From positions 1-47,141 of the forward strand of contig JAAWOU010000020.1 of NCBI GenBank assembly GCA_022799755.1: 47,141 bases of DNA. The letters run 5' to 3'. The notes beneath the pieces were generated by a model. It made no database searches and was not told where the DNA came from. It saw nothing but the letters and a program-made list of their open reading frames with translations. Positions within the stretch are counted from its first letter, which is position 1. Each line of letters opens with the position of its first letter. Position numbers and translations under genes: made by a program. Shown here piece after piece: positions 33,857-43,423 of the stretch. This DNA is from Lachnospiraceae bacterium. GTDB lineage: Bacteria; Bacillota; Clostridia; Lachnospirales; Lachnospiraceae.

Positions 33857-35884
33857 TCACAGAATCAGCAGATCATTCTCATACAGAGTTCTTAAGTCCA
33901 GCCGCCTCCGGCGGCCGGCGAACTCTATGAGCACCTGGGTCTCTCCCGCCTCTACAATGACGCCCTCCCCGAATTTTTTATGTCTGACAATCAGCCCCTC
34001 TCCTATGGCATCGCAGAATCTCTTGTATTTCATCTGAGCGAATATTTCCGTACAAAAAGCCGACCTTTTCCGGAGGTGAAACACAGAGAGCATATCTTTC
34101 GCCCGGGTAATCGCCACGTAAAACAGACGGCGCTCCTCCTCATAGGTCTGCCACTCCTTTTCCTCCATATTGTCCGTGCGCTCCGGCACAGTCTCCGGAA
34201 AAATGCCGTCCGCCACATCCATCAGATAGACCCTGTCATATTCCAGACCCTTGCTGGCGTGAATGGTGGACAGTACGAAGCGGCAATCAGCGTCATATTT
34301 CTTCTCCTCAATCGTCTTGCGCAGCACCGAAAGACGCTCCACAAGCCCCAGAGGGCTGTCCTCATGGCAGGCAATGGCCTTTAAGATAAACAGCTTTCCG
34401 TCGCTTAAGCCCGCTCGCCTCAAATACTCTCTGTACCCCATATCCTGAACAATTCTGTCCAACGCCTGGTCTGCCCGCTCCGAGAGCATTTTCCGCAGAT
34501 GCAGTCTCACCGCCCTACAGCTGTGTTCGGTCTTCTCCTCCAGACGGCCAAAGCGGACTGCTGCCTCCAGAACTTCCAGGTCCCTGTCCCTGCTGATCTC
34601 ACAGATACGCAGCGCCGTCTGCTTATTGATATAAGTGGAAAGCTTGTAATAGATCTGCAAAAACACCTCCGTGTCCTTTGGATTCTCCCCGAAGCGGATG
34701 ATATTCTGAATGTCCTGGACCACCCGGTGCGTGAAAAAGACCATGTCCGTATTGCGGATCCGATAGGGAATCCCCTGGCGTTCCAGCAGATCCAACAGCG
34801 GCAGTGCGCTTTCATTGTCCCGGTAGAGCACGGCGGTCTGGAGCCGGCAGTCCTGGGCCACCTTTGTCAGATAGGCGTACTGGGCGCTGCGGCTTTTTAT
34901 GGAAATCTCCCTGATTTCCGCACCCTCCTCCCTGGAGGCGCGCATATGCTTCTCGTGGCGCAGGGTATTCCTCTGTATAAAGCAGTCGGCGGCTTTCACA
35001 ATCTGCGCGCAGGAGCGGAAATTCTCCTCCATCAAAAGTACCCTGGCTCCAGGATGGTCCTGCTCAAAGGAAAGCAGGGCCTGGGGGTAAGCGGCCCGGA
35101 ATCCGTATATACTCTGATCCTCATCTCCCACCATAAACAGATTTCCCCGGCTCCCTGCCAGCAGTCCGATGATGGCGTGCTGAATCTTGGAGGTGTCCTG
35201 GGCTTCGTCCACACAGATATAGGGATATCTGCGCCGGAAATATTCCAGGGTCTCGGGGCTTTTCAGCAGGATATTATAGGCATAGATCATCTGATCATCG
35301 TAATCCATCAGCCCCCGCCCCCGCAGCTCCTCCCGGTAGCGCCTGTAAATCTCCGAGATCTGCCAGTCGGCATCCTCGTCCAGCTCCCTCGTCTGCGCAC
35401 TGTCCAGCATCCTGTTCTTGATATAGGTGATCAGGGTCCTGATTCCCTTTAAGTCTCCCTCCGTGGCATAGTCTCCCTCCACACGCTGGTAGATTCCGGA
35501 CAGAAGCCCCGCGATAAACTTTTCGTCCGTGACAAGCTCAAAGGATCGCTTTCCTATCATTCTGCTGTAGTAATCAATGATTCTGGCACAGATGCCGTTG
35601 ATGGTGCGAAACTCCATCCGGCCGCCCAGTTCCTCCCCGAAAAACGAGGAAAACCGAGCCGCCATATCATGGGTGGCAGCCACCGTATAGGTCAGAGTCA
35701 GGATACTTTCGGGGGAAATCCCAACGCAGTGCACCAGATACCCTAATCTCGTCACCAGCACCGTGGTCTTTCCGCTGCCGGGAACGGCTAAAAGCAGACA
35801 GAATCCGTTTGTGAAGCGCACGGCTTCTGTCTGTTGTCCGTTCAATGGGATATGGTATTTTTCTTGAAATGTTTCATATGTCAT
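33857..35884 (-). CDS. UvrD/PcrA-type ATP-dependent DNA helicase
   Basis: The protein of 675 residues is a superfamily 1A helicase. It has the Q motif (LNGQQTEAV), Walker A AVPGSGKTT (about 31-39), motif Ia TLTYTVAATHDMAARF, motif II CVDEAQDTS, motif III VGDEDQSIYGFRAA, motif IV EENFRSC, motif V STIHASKGLEYDRVYL and motif VI EERRLFYVAITRAKD. A C-terminal tail (KKFGEGVIVEAGETQVLIEF) looks like the Tudor-like end of PcrA. It unwinds DNA in repair or clears bound proteins. I chose the ATG at 35884 with GGGAAGAG upstream; TTG at 35890 is an alternative. The gene remnant upstream overlaps the start by 11 nt. Confidence 0.94.
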   Translation of the reverse strand: MTYETFQEKYHIPLNGQQTEAVRFTNGFCLLLAVPGSGKTTVLVTRLGYLVHCVGISPESILTLTYTVAATHDMAARFSSFFGEELGGRMEFRTINGICARIIDYYSRMIGKRSFELVTDEKFIAGLLSGIYQRVEGDYATEGDLKGIRTLITYIKNRMLDSAQTRELDEDADWQISEIYRRYREELRGRGLMDYDDQMIYAYNILLKSPETLEYFRRRYPYICVDEAQDTSKIQHAIIGLLAGSRGNLFMVGDEDQSIYGFRAAYPQALLSFEQDHPGARVLLMEENFRSCAQIVKAADCFIQRNTLRHEKHMRASREEGAEIREISIKSRSAQYAYLTKVAQDCRLQTAVLYRDNESALPLLDLLERQGIPYRIRNTDMVFFTHRVVQDIQNIIRFGENPKDTEVFLQIYYKLSTYINKQTALRICEISRDRDLEVLEAAVRFGRLEEKTEHSCRAVRLHLRKMLSERADQALDRIVQDMGYREYLRRAGLSDGKLFILKAIACHEDSPLGLVERLSVLRKTIEEKKYDADCRFVLSTIHASKGLEYDRVYLMDVADGIFPETVPERTDNMEEKEWQTYEEERRLFYVAITRAKDMLSVFHLRKRSAFCTEIFAQMKYKRFCDAIGEGLIVRHKKFGEGVIVEAGETQVLIEFAGRRRRLDLRTLYENDLLIL

Positions 35885-36072
35885 CGTCAAACTCTTCCCG
35901 GCCGCATTTTCTTTTATTGCAATCCTGCTGCCGCTGTCTTTCGTTCATCGCGCCGCAACACGGTATATTTTCAGCTTCATCGATATGTACCAAATCTTCC
36001 TCTGATGCAGCGCGTATCAAGGCTGTCCGGGCGTTTCATGTATGCTTTTAGCGCATTGTTTGCTTCCCCCAT
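35874..36072 (-). pseudogene. Probable gene remnant (Rpn-nuclease-like N-terminus?) before the helicase
   Basis: From an ATG at 36072, with GGAAAGGAAAG upstream, 31 codons encode MGEANNALKAYMKRPD and more, ending at 35977. A second frame starts before that stop and runs to a TGA at 35874 inside the helicase start (end: GREEFDDDI). The N-terminal piece resembles, from memory, the start of Rpn-family recombination-promoting nucleases of Lachnospiraceae; the second piece is Cys/Asp/Glu-rich and unassigned. Two fragments in two frames suggest a deleted gene. The similarity needs a database search. Confidence 0.35.
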
Positions 36073-36079
36073 GGCTTTC

Positions 36080-36290
36080 CTTTCCGCAGGGATTGCCGAG
36101 TGCGAAGCAACGCCATGGAATTCCCTCTTTGACGGAGCCCACGTCTTTTCCCTGCTATGTCAAATCAATGGTCTTAAGCAGGGAGTTCTGAATGATAGAA
36201 TGTCAGAAATTATAGTCCCACGCGCCTGGCGCGGCCCGAATGTCCTGCTTACCGAATCTGTACGGAGCCGTCCGTGCTCCCTTTGATAGA
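36080..36290 (-). promoter_or_regulatory. Structured leader (possible ncRNA) upstream of the remnant
   Basis: Minus-strand RNA from the promoter at 36322-36294 can fold into several hairpins: TAAGCAGG/CCTGCTTA enclosing CGCGCC/GGCGCG and TTCTGA/TCAGAA (three-way junction, about 36255-36176), then TTTGAC/GTCAAA, then CCATGGC/GCCATGG around the ribosome-binding site of the remnant. I know no named RNA family with this layout. Confidence 0.4.
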
Positions 36291-36293
36291 TTC

Positions 36294-36322
36294 AGTATAG
36301 CATAACACTTTCTTTGTGGCAA
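36294..36322 (-). promoter_or_regulatory. Strong minus-strand promoter upstream of the helicase
   Basis: TTGCCA (36322-36317) and TATACT (36299-36294) with a 17-bp spacer. Transcription would start near 36287, about 400 nt before the helicase start codon, and run through the structured leader and the remnant. Confidence 0.65.
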
Positions 36323-36474
36323 GTTGTAGTTTTTACGAATTTGCATCGACATTCCATCTATATTGCGACAGCATTCCATCACATGTCACTTTTCACGTTG
36401 CTCATTGTAACATCAACTGCCCGCAAAAGGCAACTCACGAATACCTACGGTAAAAAAATCGGCATTTTACCCGC

Positions 36475-36503
36475 TTGACAAGAGTGCAAATCCGTACTAA
36501 AAT
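36475..36503 (+). promoter_or_regulatory. Sigma-A promoter of the pheST leader
   Basis: A perfect TTGACA (36475-36480) and TAAAAT (36498-36503) are separated by 17 bp. RNA would start near 36510 and include the T-box leader. Confidence 0.8.
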
Positions 36504-36509
36504 AAATCA

Positions 36510-36782
36510 ATAATCAGGCCTTGAACATACGTGAGTACAAAAGTTTTCGTAAAAGCAGAGATGGAGTGTCACCGGCTGAAAGCATTCCATACGGTTCTTT
36601 TGGAAGTTTCAGTATGGGAGCCTTTCGGCGAAAAGCATCGGAATGGATGCGTTAAGCCGGATGTCCGTGTAGCAGATTCGATTACACAAAATGAGCGCAG
36701 GGTATTTGAGAATGCCCTGAATTAGGGTGGTACCGCGATTCACATCGTCCCTTGTCCAACGACAGGCGGCGGTGTTTTTTTA
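36510..36782 (+). promoter_or_regulatory. T-box leader of pheST, phenylalanine-specific
   Basis: The T-box AGGGTGGTACCGCG lies at 36724-36737. It is followed by a terminator hairpin (about 36741-36774) and a run of eight T. The specifier loop has GAAGT-TTC-A, giving the Phe codon TTC at 36608-36610, in agreement with the downstream genes. With uncharged tRNA-Phe the antiterminator forms and pheST is expressed. A short open frame within the leader is not a gene. Confidence 0.92.
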
Positions 36783-36852
36783 TCTGTCAGATTCTGCCGT
36801 ATAGCTGGCAGCTTTCCCGCAAACCCGCCGAAGACCAGAAAGGAGCATCGCA

Positions 36853-37890
36853 ATGAAAGAGCGAATCAACGGCATTCTATCTGAAGTAAAGAACAAAATT
36901 TCCACGGCAGTCAGCGAAAGCGAACTGCAGAACGTCAAAAGTGCCTACATCGGCAAGCAGGGGGCATTGAGCCTCCTGATGAAAGAACTCCCCGGCCTGG
37001 TTCCCGAGCTCCGGCCCCAGATCGGATCTCTGCTGAACCAGGCCAAGAACCAGGTCACAGAGCTGGTGGAGGCAAAGAGGACGGAGCTGAAGCTGAAAGC
37101 CTCCGAAGTCTCCCCGGATTTTGACTGCTCTGTTCCGGGAATCCTGCCCCGCCAGGGGGGCCTCCACCCCATCACGCAGATGTGCTATGACTTAAACGAC
37201 ACGTTCCGCTCCATGGGATTCGAGATTTTTCAGGAGGACGATATCACCAGCGAACTGTACGCTTTTGACAAGCTGAACTTCCCCCAGAACCACCCGGCCA
37301 GAGAGAGCATGGACACTTACTGGCTGGAGGGCCATGACAGCGGAAGCACCAATGAGAAGCTCTGTCTGCGTCCCCACCTGACCGGCGGGAGCGTGCGCTA
37401 CATGCAGACTCACAAGCCCCCGTACCGCTTTGTATACCCGGGCCGGGTCTACCGCAACGAGACCACCGACGCCCATCACGAGAGAGCGTTTTTCCAGTAC
37501 GAGGCCCTGATCGTGGACAAGGACATTACGTTCACCTCGGGCAAGGTAATGATCAAGAGCATCTTAAGCAAGGTATTCGGCACGGACGTGGCCGTGAGAA
37601 TGCGTTCCGGCTTCTTTCCCTTTGTGGAGCCCGGGTTTGAGATCGATATGGAATGCCAGGTCTGCGGCGGCAAGGGCTGCAGCGTCTGTAAGCATGTGGG
37701 CTGGATTGAGGTCATGCCGGGCGGCTCTCCCCATCCCAACGTGCTCCGGGCGGCAGGGCTGGATCCGGACGAGTATACGGGCTTCTATGTAAACATCGGG
37801 CTGGACAGACTTGTCATGATGCGTTACGGCGTGGATGACGTGAGACTGTTCCACAGCGCCGACTTGAGATTCCTGACGCAGTTCAGATAG
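36853..37890 (+). CDS. pheS: Phenylalanyl-tRNA synthetase alpha subunit
   Basis: The protein of 345 residues has the N-terminal coiled coil (about 1-85) and the class II catalytic core: GGLHPITQM, FxSMGFEIFQEDDI, FPQNHPARESMDTYWL, motif 2 (GRVYRNETTDAHHERAFFQYE), a Cys-rich loop (CQVCGGKGCSVCKH) and motif 3 (GLDRLVMMRYGVDDVR). With PheT it forms the (alpha-beta)2 enzyme that charges tRNA-Phe. The ribosome-binding site is AAAGGAG. It is the first gene behind the Phe T-box and is followed 18 nt later by pheT. Confidence 0.98.
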   Translation: MKERINGILSEVKNKISTAVSESELQNVKSAYIGKQGALSLLMKELPGLVPELRPQIGSLLNQAKNQVTELVEAKRTELKLKASEVSPDFDCSVPGILPRQGGLHPITQMCYDLNDTFRSMGFEIFQEDDITSELYAFDKLNFPQNHPARESMDTYWLEGHDSGSTNEKLCLRPHLTGGSVRYMQTHKPPYRFVYPGRVYRNETTDAHHERAFFQYEALIVDKDITFTSGKVMIKSILSKVFGTDVAVRMRSGFFPFVEPGFEIDMECQVCGGKGCSVCKHVGWIEVMPGGSPHPNVLRAAGLDPDEYTGFYVNIGLDRLVMMRYGVDDVRLFHSADLRFLTQFR

Positions 37891-37908
37891 GCAAGGGGGG
37901 AAGTAAAA

Positions 37909-40350
37909 ATGAAGTTATCATTATCATGGATTCGGGATTATGTGGCGATCCCGGAAAATATCGATCTGAAAAAGCTGGCATATGACCTGACCATGTCCAC
38001 CGTAGAGGTTGAGGATGTGGAATATCTGGCACAGCGGTTCGAGCATATGGTAGTCGGCGTAATCCAGCAGATCCAGGCCCATCCCAATGCGGACAAGCTC
38101 AGGGTGTGCAAAGTAGATATCGGCGGCGAGAGCAAGGACATCGTCTGCGGCGGAATCAACCTGCAGGAGGGAATGCGGGTGGCAGTCTCCTGCCCCGGCG
38201 CCGTCGTGCGCTGGCACGGAGAGGGCGAACCGGTGGTGATCAAAAACTCGAAGCTGCGGGGCGTGGAGTCTTTCGGCATGATCTGCGCCTCGGACGAGAT
38301 CGGCTTGGGCGACCTGTTCCCCGCCTCCCAGGAGGCGGAAATCCTGGACTTGTCCGCCTTTGACGTACCGGCGGGCACGCCTTTGGCAGAGGCCCTGGAT
38401 TTAGACGACGTTCTCTTAGAAATCGACAACAAATCCATGACCAACCGGCCGGATCTCTGGGGACATTACGGCATTGCACGGGAGATCGCGGCTCTCTACG
38501 ATCTGCCCCTTGCCGAAATCAAGGCCTATGAGCCGGACGGGCAGTCTGACTTTCAAGTGGAAATCGCGGATCCGGACAGATGCCCGAGATACATCGGTGT
38601 GGAGATGTCCGGCGTGGAGGTCAAGGCATCGCCCTACCGGATGCAGAACCGCATCTGGAAAGCGGGCATGCGCCCCATCAATGCGCTGGTGGACATCACC
38701 AACTATGCCATGCTTGCCACGGGAAACCCCACCCACGCATTTGACGCAGACCATATCACGGACCACATTACCGTAAGGCGCGCCGCTGCCGGAGAGGCCC
38801 TGGCGCTGTTAAACGGCAAAGAGCTCGCGCTGTGCGAAGACGATCTTGTAATTGCCGATTCCCAGGGACCCGTAGCCCTTGCCGGCGTCATGGGAGGCTC
38901 TAAGGATTCCATCCTGTCCGATACGAAACGGGTCATTCTGGAAGTGGCGAACTTCGAGTCCACGGGAATCCGCAGGACGGCCCTGCGCTACGACAACAGA
39001 ACCGAAGCCTCTTCCAGATACGAGAAAGCCATCGACCCGGAGCGCTGCGCCCAGGCCCTGGCCCTCTCCCTGCAGTATTTCAAAGAGCTGTATCCGGAGC
39101 TGAAAGTCACGGGCTGCTGTGACCGATATGTGAAAAAGCTGCGCCGGGAGGAGGTTGACGTAGACCTCACATGGCTGGCAAGGCGTCTCGGAAAGCAGCT
39201 GCCAAACGAGGTAATCCGCAGAAAGCTGGAGCTGCTGGGCTTCGACGTGGAGATCAGCGGCGACAGAATGCATGTCACCGCTCCCACCTGGCGCTCCACG
39301 GGCGATATCTCCATGAAAGACGATGTGATGGAAGAGGTTGCCAGGATGTACGGCTACGATCGTTTCGAAGCCACGGCTTTTACCACCGCATTCGACAGAG
39401 CCATCAATCAAAAGGATCAGGATCTGATCCGGAATATCAAGGAATATCTTGCCCTCCGATGCGGGATGCAGGAGGTGTACACCTATCCCTGGATGAACGA
39501 TGTGTTCGTGGACGCGGTGCTGCCGGACAGAGAGGGCGTGTTGAAGCTTGCCACGCCGCCGGCGCCGGATTTAAGCTGCATCCGCTCTTCCCTGCTGCCG
39601 AACCTATGCGAAGCGGTGGTCAAAAACGAGCGTTACTTCAATGATTTCTCCATCTTTGAGGAGGCTCAGGTATTTTCGGACAAAAACTACGGCTCTCCCT
39701 ATGACGAGTCCGAATCCCTGCCGCAGCAGCGCAGACACATCGGAGGGGCTTTTGCCAGCGGCAAAAAAGATATCACGGAACTGTTCCGGGAGGCCAAGGG
39801 CGTCCTGGCGTACATGTCCCGCTATACCCATATGGAATCCCTCACATTCCGTAAGGAGGAAAAGCCCGCCTGGGCGGACAATGTGGTATGGCTGAATATC
39901 TGTCTGGGGGATGAGCGGATCGGCGATATGGGGCTCTTGGCCAAGAAAGTATCCATGGCATGCGGCGTCAGGAATCTCTCCGTCATGCTCTTCGAGCTGG
40001 ACGCCACGAAGCTTCGGCCTCTGAAGTCCAGGACCAACCGCTTCGCCCATCTTGCGGAGTATCCGGAGACGGACTATGACATTTCCATGCTCTTTGACCC
40101 GGATGCCGCATGGACGGATATTTATGATGCCATCCTGGGCAAAAAGAAAGCCAGCGCCCTTTTGAAAGACGCCTCCTTTGTGGACGAGTACAGAGGAAAG
40201 CAGGTGCCGGCAGGCAAGAAGTCCGTGACCATCCGCCTGACCATCGGGTCGGAGGAGAAGACATTGACATCCCAGGAGATCGAGGCCGCGGCGGAGCAGG
40301 TGATGAAAAAGCTCCGGAAAGCAATGGGCGCGGAGCTGAGAACCCAATGA
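37909..40350 (+). CDS. pheT: Phenylalanyl-tRNA synthetase beta subunit
   Basis: The protein of 813 residues has the normal domain order: B1, a tRNA-binding OB domain (about 45-155: VVGVIQQIQAHPNADKLRVCKVD), the B3/B4 editing module (about 210-380), B5 (about 400-475), the inactive class II-like core (about 480-690), and the C-terminal anticodon-binding FDX-ACB domain (about 715-810, with FAHLAEYPETDYDISMLF). GGGGG precedes the ATG. It edits misacylated Tyr-tRNA-Phe. It ends the pheST operon before a clear terminator. Confidence 0.98.
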   Translation: MKLSLSWIRDYVAIPENIDLKKLAYDLTMSTVEVEDVEYLAQRFEHMVVGVIQQIQAHPNADKLRVCKVDIGGESKDIVCGGINLQEGMRVAVSCPGAVVRWHGEGEPVVIKNSKLRGVESFGMICASDEIGLGDLFPASQEAEILDLSAFDVPAGTPLAEALDLDDVLLEIDNKSMTNRPDLWGHYGIAREIAALYDLPLAEIKAYEPDGQSDFQVEIADPDRCPRYIGVEMSGVEVKASPYRMQNRIWKAGMRPINALVDITNYAMLATGNPTHAFDADHITDHITVRRAAAGEALALLNGKELALCEDDLVIADSQGPVALAGVMGGSKDSILSDTKRVILEVANFESTGIRRTALRYDNRTEASSRYEKAIDPERCAQALALSLQYFKELYPELKVTGCCDRYVKKLRREEVDVDLTWLARRLGKQLPNEVIRRKLELLGFDVEISGDRMHVTAPTWRSTGDISMKDDVMEEVARMYGYDRFEATAFTTAFDRAINQKDQDLIRNIKEYLALRCGMQEVYTYPWMNDVFVDAVLPDREGVLKLATPPAPDLSCIRSSLLPNLCEAVVKNERYFNDFSIFEEAQVFSDKNYGSPYDESESLPQQRRHIGGAFASGKKDITELFREAKGVLAYMSRYTHMESLTFRKEEKPAWADNVVWLNICLGDERIGDMGLLAKKVSMACGVRNLSVMLFELDATKLRPLKSRTNRFAHLAEYPETDYDISMLFDPDAAWTDIYDAILGKKKASALLKDASFVDEYRGKQVPAGKKSVTIRLTIGSEEKTLTSQEIEAAAEQVMKKLRKAMGAELRTQ

Positions 40351-40408
40351 CGGCTCCCGCCGCCAAAGCGCAGAAGCTGCAATGACCGCAACAGTCGTAT
40401 AAAACGGA

Positions 40409-40446
40409 AAAAAGGAATGGCACCCGCTGAGGCGCCATTCCTTTTT
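40409..40446. terminator. Intrinsic terminator of pheST
   Basis: AAAAAGGAATGGC (40409-40421) and GCCATTCCTTTTT (40434-40446) form a 13-bp stem with T-runs on both strands, so it can end pheST (plus) and GH3-gene (minus) transcripts. The gap up to 40617 shows nothing else. Confidence 0.9.
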
Positions 40447-40617
40447 GTAACTTTTTACCTTTCTTGTAAGCACTCCGCGAAAGTCACCTAAAACACCATC
40501 TCCCCCCACAGGAACTTCCGTTCGTCGGTGAATGCTTTCCGCTGAGGCTTTCCGTCAGGTATCTATTCTGCCGCGGTTCCCGGGCCTCGTCCGTAAGACC
40601 GCTTATGCAGCGCTTCG

Positions 40618-43239
40618 TCAGCCTCGGTAAGGCTTCGCGTCCTCATAGACGGAGCTTGCCGCGATCACTTTCAGCATCCGCCCTGCGCAGGCCTGGAGGT
40701 CGCCTAAAGTGATGGGACACGCAACTTCGCCCTCTTTGGCTCCCACGGAGCGGACGATCTCGTCCACATCGGCCTGGCTGCCGGGCATGGTCAGGTCATT
40801 GCCTGCCCGGATGCAGCCGGCGGCATTGGAGCAGCCGTACTTGAATTTCTGGCCCGGGTTCATCTCGATACTGCCGGTGGTGCCCCAGTCGGTCATGACA
40901 ATGCCCTCAAAGCCCCACTCCTCTCTGGCGATGGCCGTGAGCAGGTCGTAGCTGTTGGCCGTGTGGGTGCCGTTGATGAGGTTGTAGGAGGTCATGATGG
41001 ACATGGGCTGTGCGGTCTTCACGGCAATTTCAAAGCATTTCAGGTAGATCTCACGGATGGCCCGCTCGCCGATGTGGGCGTTCACATGCATCCTGTTGTC
41101 CTCCTGATTGTTGAAAGCGAAATGTTTGATGGTTGTGCCCACGCCTTTGTGCTTCTGGACGCCCAGGGTGTCCGCGGCGGCGCAGCAGCCGGCTACAAAG
41201 GGATCTTCGGAATAGTATTCAAAGTTCCGCCCGCACAGAGGGTTCCTGTGGATGTTCATACCTGGGGCCAGCCACAGGGTGACGCCCAGCTCTTCCATCT
41301 CTCCGCCCACGATGTCCCCGGCCTCCGCTATGGCATCCGTGTCCCAGGTCTGGGCCAGCAGGGTGGCGATGGGGATGGCGGTGCAGTATTGATAATAGGT
41401 CACGGCGTCCTCGGGAATCCGGGGCTTTTCGCGCTGGGCAAAGAGCATGCCCAGCTCCGCCAGGGAGGAGTCCTCGCTGCCGGGAATCAGGTTGCCGTCC
41501 CTGTCCACTGAGAAATGTCTGGAGAGCCGCAGGCCTGCGGGGCCGTCCGCCAATATCATATTGCGGATGTTGCGGTCCTCTATCATCCGGGAGGTGGTGT
41601 CCCCCGCCGCGCCGGGGCAGGCTGCGGAGGCGGCGCCGATGATGGAGCTGCCGCCCATACCGCCTCTGGCGGTGCCCACGCAGAGCTCTGCCATCTCTTC
41701 CACGGTGAGCTGGGCCGTCAGGGCATCCAGGGCAGCGTTCCCGGAGCGCACGTCGTCCATGGTAAGCTTCCGGCCGTCGGCTTCCGGCAGCTGGGAGTTT
41801 TCTTTCCGGTATACGGCCTCCGTACAGGGAACGGCGCCCGCGCTCACCGGAATCCGGGGCGCGCTGTCTTTCTGGGCCTGCTCGCCCTCATAGGTGTAGG
41901 GCGCGACCTCTTTTGCGGACAGGCTGTCCATCTGACAGTCCAAAGCCAGGCGGTTGGAGAGCTTCTCCGTGACCGCCTCCCCGTCCAGAACTACGGCTGC
42001 CGCGACGGCAGTGTTCCGGGAACTGTTGCCCACACGAATGTAATATTCTCCTTTTTCCAGGATCCAGGAGGCCTGTTCCTCATGGTAGGAGGCCATGCGC
42101 CCGGTGGGGAAAGAGATTTCCAGAGTCTGGGACTCTCCCGGGGCCAAATCCTTTGTCTTGGCATAGGCGGCCAGTTCCTGGTAAGGCTTCTCCAGTCTGC
42201 CCTGAGGCGCGGAATAGTAGACCTGCACCACTTCCCTGCCCGAATGTCTGTCCCCGGTGTTGGTCACTTTCACCGTAAGGGATACGTTCTCTGCGTCTGC
42301 GGACACCTTTTCCGTCTCTGTCCGGAAAGTGGTGTAGGACAGGCCGAAGCCGAAAGGATAGGCGGGAGCTATGTTGAACGTATCGAAATACCGATAGCCC
42401 ACATAGATACCCTCCTCATAGTACTCGTCGTCCACGTCTCCGTTCATATGGCTGAAAGCGGCTGCTTTGGGGTAATCTTCATAGCGCTCCGCCCAGGTGG
42501 TGGTAAGCTTGCCGCTGGGAGTGACTTTTCCGGTGAGCACGTCCGTCAGGGCATAGCCCCCAATATTGCCCGCCTGACTCATCAGCAGGATGGCGTCCGC
42601 CCGGGATTCCCTGCGCAGGAATCCTGTATCAATGACGCTGCCTACGTTGAGGATAATGATGAGTCTGCCAAAATGGGCACGCAGGGTGCGGATGGCCTCT
42701 TCCTCCTCAGGGAACAGGGTGTACTCTCCCGCCACGGGCCGTCTGTCCTTGCCCTCGCCGGAGTTGCGGGCCAGGACAAAGAGCGCGGTATCGGAGGCGG
42801 CGCTCTGGCAGTCGGCTTCCGTCACCGCAGGGATGGGAGGCTCCTTGAAAGGATGATCAAAGAGGTAGAGGATGGGCATGGCGCCGGTCTTTTCCACCGC
42901 CTCTTTCATCTGGGCCCCATAGGCGGCCTTGGCCTCCTCCACTGTGGCGTCATAGCGGTCCAGCCAGCCTTTTGTGGTCACGGTAAATCCCGCTTCCTCC
43001 AGGCCCTGCTCTACGTTCACCACGAATCTGCTGTTCACGTCACCGGAGCCGGTGCCGCCTTTCACGGTCTTCCTGCCGCCGTTGCCGAAGAGGGCTATAT
43101 TTCCGGTCTCCGCCAGGGGCAGGGCGCCGTTGTTGGCCAGAAGCACCATGCCCTGGGAGGCAATCTTCCGGGCCCGCTCCATATTCCTTTTTTCCCGGTC
43201 ACTGATATCCGGGCTCTTGGATGCAAAAAATTTTGCCAT
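40618..43239 (-). CDS. Glycoside hydrolase family 3 enzyme with swapped domain order
   Basis: The protein of 873 residues starts with the GH3 C-terminal (alpha/beta sandwich) domain (about 20-290: ASQGMVLLANNGALPL, ADAILLMSQAGNIGGYALTDVLTGKVTPSGKLTTTW), continues with a fibronectin III-like domain (about 330-440: SGREVVQVYYSAP) and carries the catalytic TIM barrel at the end (about 500-865). There GIVMTDWG holds the nucleophile, D784, and ADGPAGLRLSR the substrate loop. This order is the reverse of most GH3 enzymes but is known from rumen and gut Clostridia beta-glucosidases. No signal peptide, so it acts on imported beta-glycosides. AGGAG precedes the ATG. Confidence 0.93.
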   Translation of the reverse strand: MAKFFASKSPDISDREKRNMERARKIASQGMVLLANNGALPLAETGNIALFGNGGRKTVKGGTGSGDVNSRFVVNVEQGLEEAGFTVTTKGWLDRYDATVEEAKAAYGAQMKEAVEKTGAMPILYLFDHPFKEPPIPAVTEADCQSAASDTALFVLARNSGEGKDRRPVAGEYTLFPEEEEAIRTLRAHFGRLIIILNVGSVIDTGFLRRESRADAILLMSQAGNIGGYALTDVLTGKVTPSGKLTTTWAERYEDYPKAAAFSHMNGDVDDEYYEEGIYVGYRYFDTFNIAPAYPFGFGLSYTTFRTETEKVSADAENVSLTVKVTNTGDRHSGREVVQVYYSAPQGRLEKPYQELAAYAKTKDLAPGESQTLEISFPTGRMASYHEEQASWILEKGEYYIRVGNSSRNTAVAAAVVLDGEAVTEKLSNRLALDCQMDSLSAKEVAPYTYEGEQAQKDSAPRIPVSAGAVPCTEAVYRKENSQLPEADGRKLTMDDVRSGNAALDALTAQLTVEEMAELCVGTARGGMGGSSIIGAASAACPGAAGDTTSRMIEDRNIRNMILADGPAGLRLSRHFSVDRDGNLIPGSEDSSLAELGMLFAQREKPRIPEDAVTYYQYCTAIPIATLLAQTWDTDAIAEAGDIVGGEMEELGVTLWLAPGMNIHRNPLCGRNFEYYSEDPFVAGCCAAADTLGVQKHKGVGTTIKHFAFNNQEDNRMHVNAHIGERAIREIYLKCFEIAVKTAQPMSIMTSYNLINGTHTANSYDLLTAIAREEWGFEGIVMTDWGTTGSIEMNPGQKFKYGCSNAAGCIRAGNDLTMPGSQADVDEIVRSVGAKEGEVACPITLGDLQACAGRMLKVIAASSVYEDAKPYRG

Positions 43240-43325
43240 ATCATCTCTCCTATTCCATTGACACTTGTGATATCTGTTTTGTCGTGCATGTATTCTCAGC
43301 GCTGGCTTCTCCCGCTTGCCCTTTT

Positions 43326-43372
43326 AGGGGAGGATTCTCAGCTGCATGATACGCATATGAAAATCCTCCCCT
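43326..43372 (-). terminator. Hairpin between the GH3 and esterase genes
   Basis: AGGGGAGGATT (43326-43336) and AATCCTCCCCT (43362-43372) form an 11-bp stem with a 25-nt loop. No T-run follows on the minus strand, so it is a weak or Rho-assisted stop after the esterase gene. The rest of 43240-43423 shows no gene. Confidence 0.4.
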
Positions 43373-43423
43373 GGGCATCTTGCCAATGCATGTTCCGCTT
43401 CGGAAATTCTTACTTTCTGTCTC

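Noticed and set aside
36080..36290. 6S RNA as explanation of the structured leader
   Set aside because: The fold is a three-way junction plus hairpins and not a long rod with a central bubble closed by its two ends, and a translated-looking start follows directly.
36531..36725. Open frame of 64 codons before pheS
   Set aside because: It lies entirely inside the T-box leader and includes the Phe specifier loop; it has no protein-like composition.
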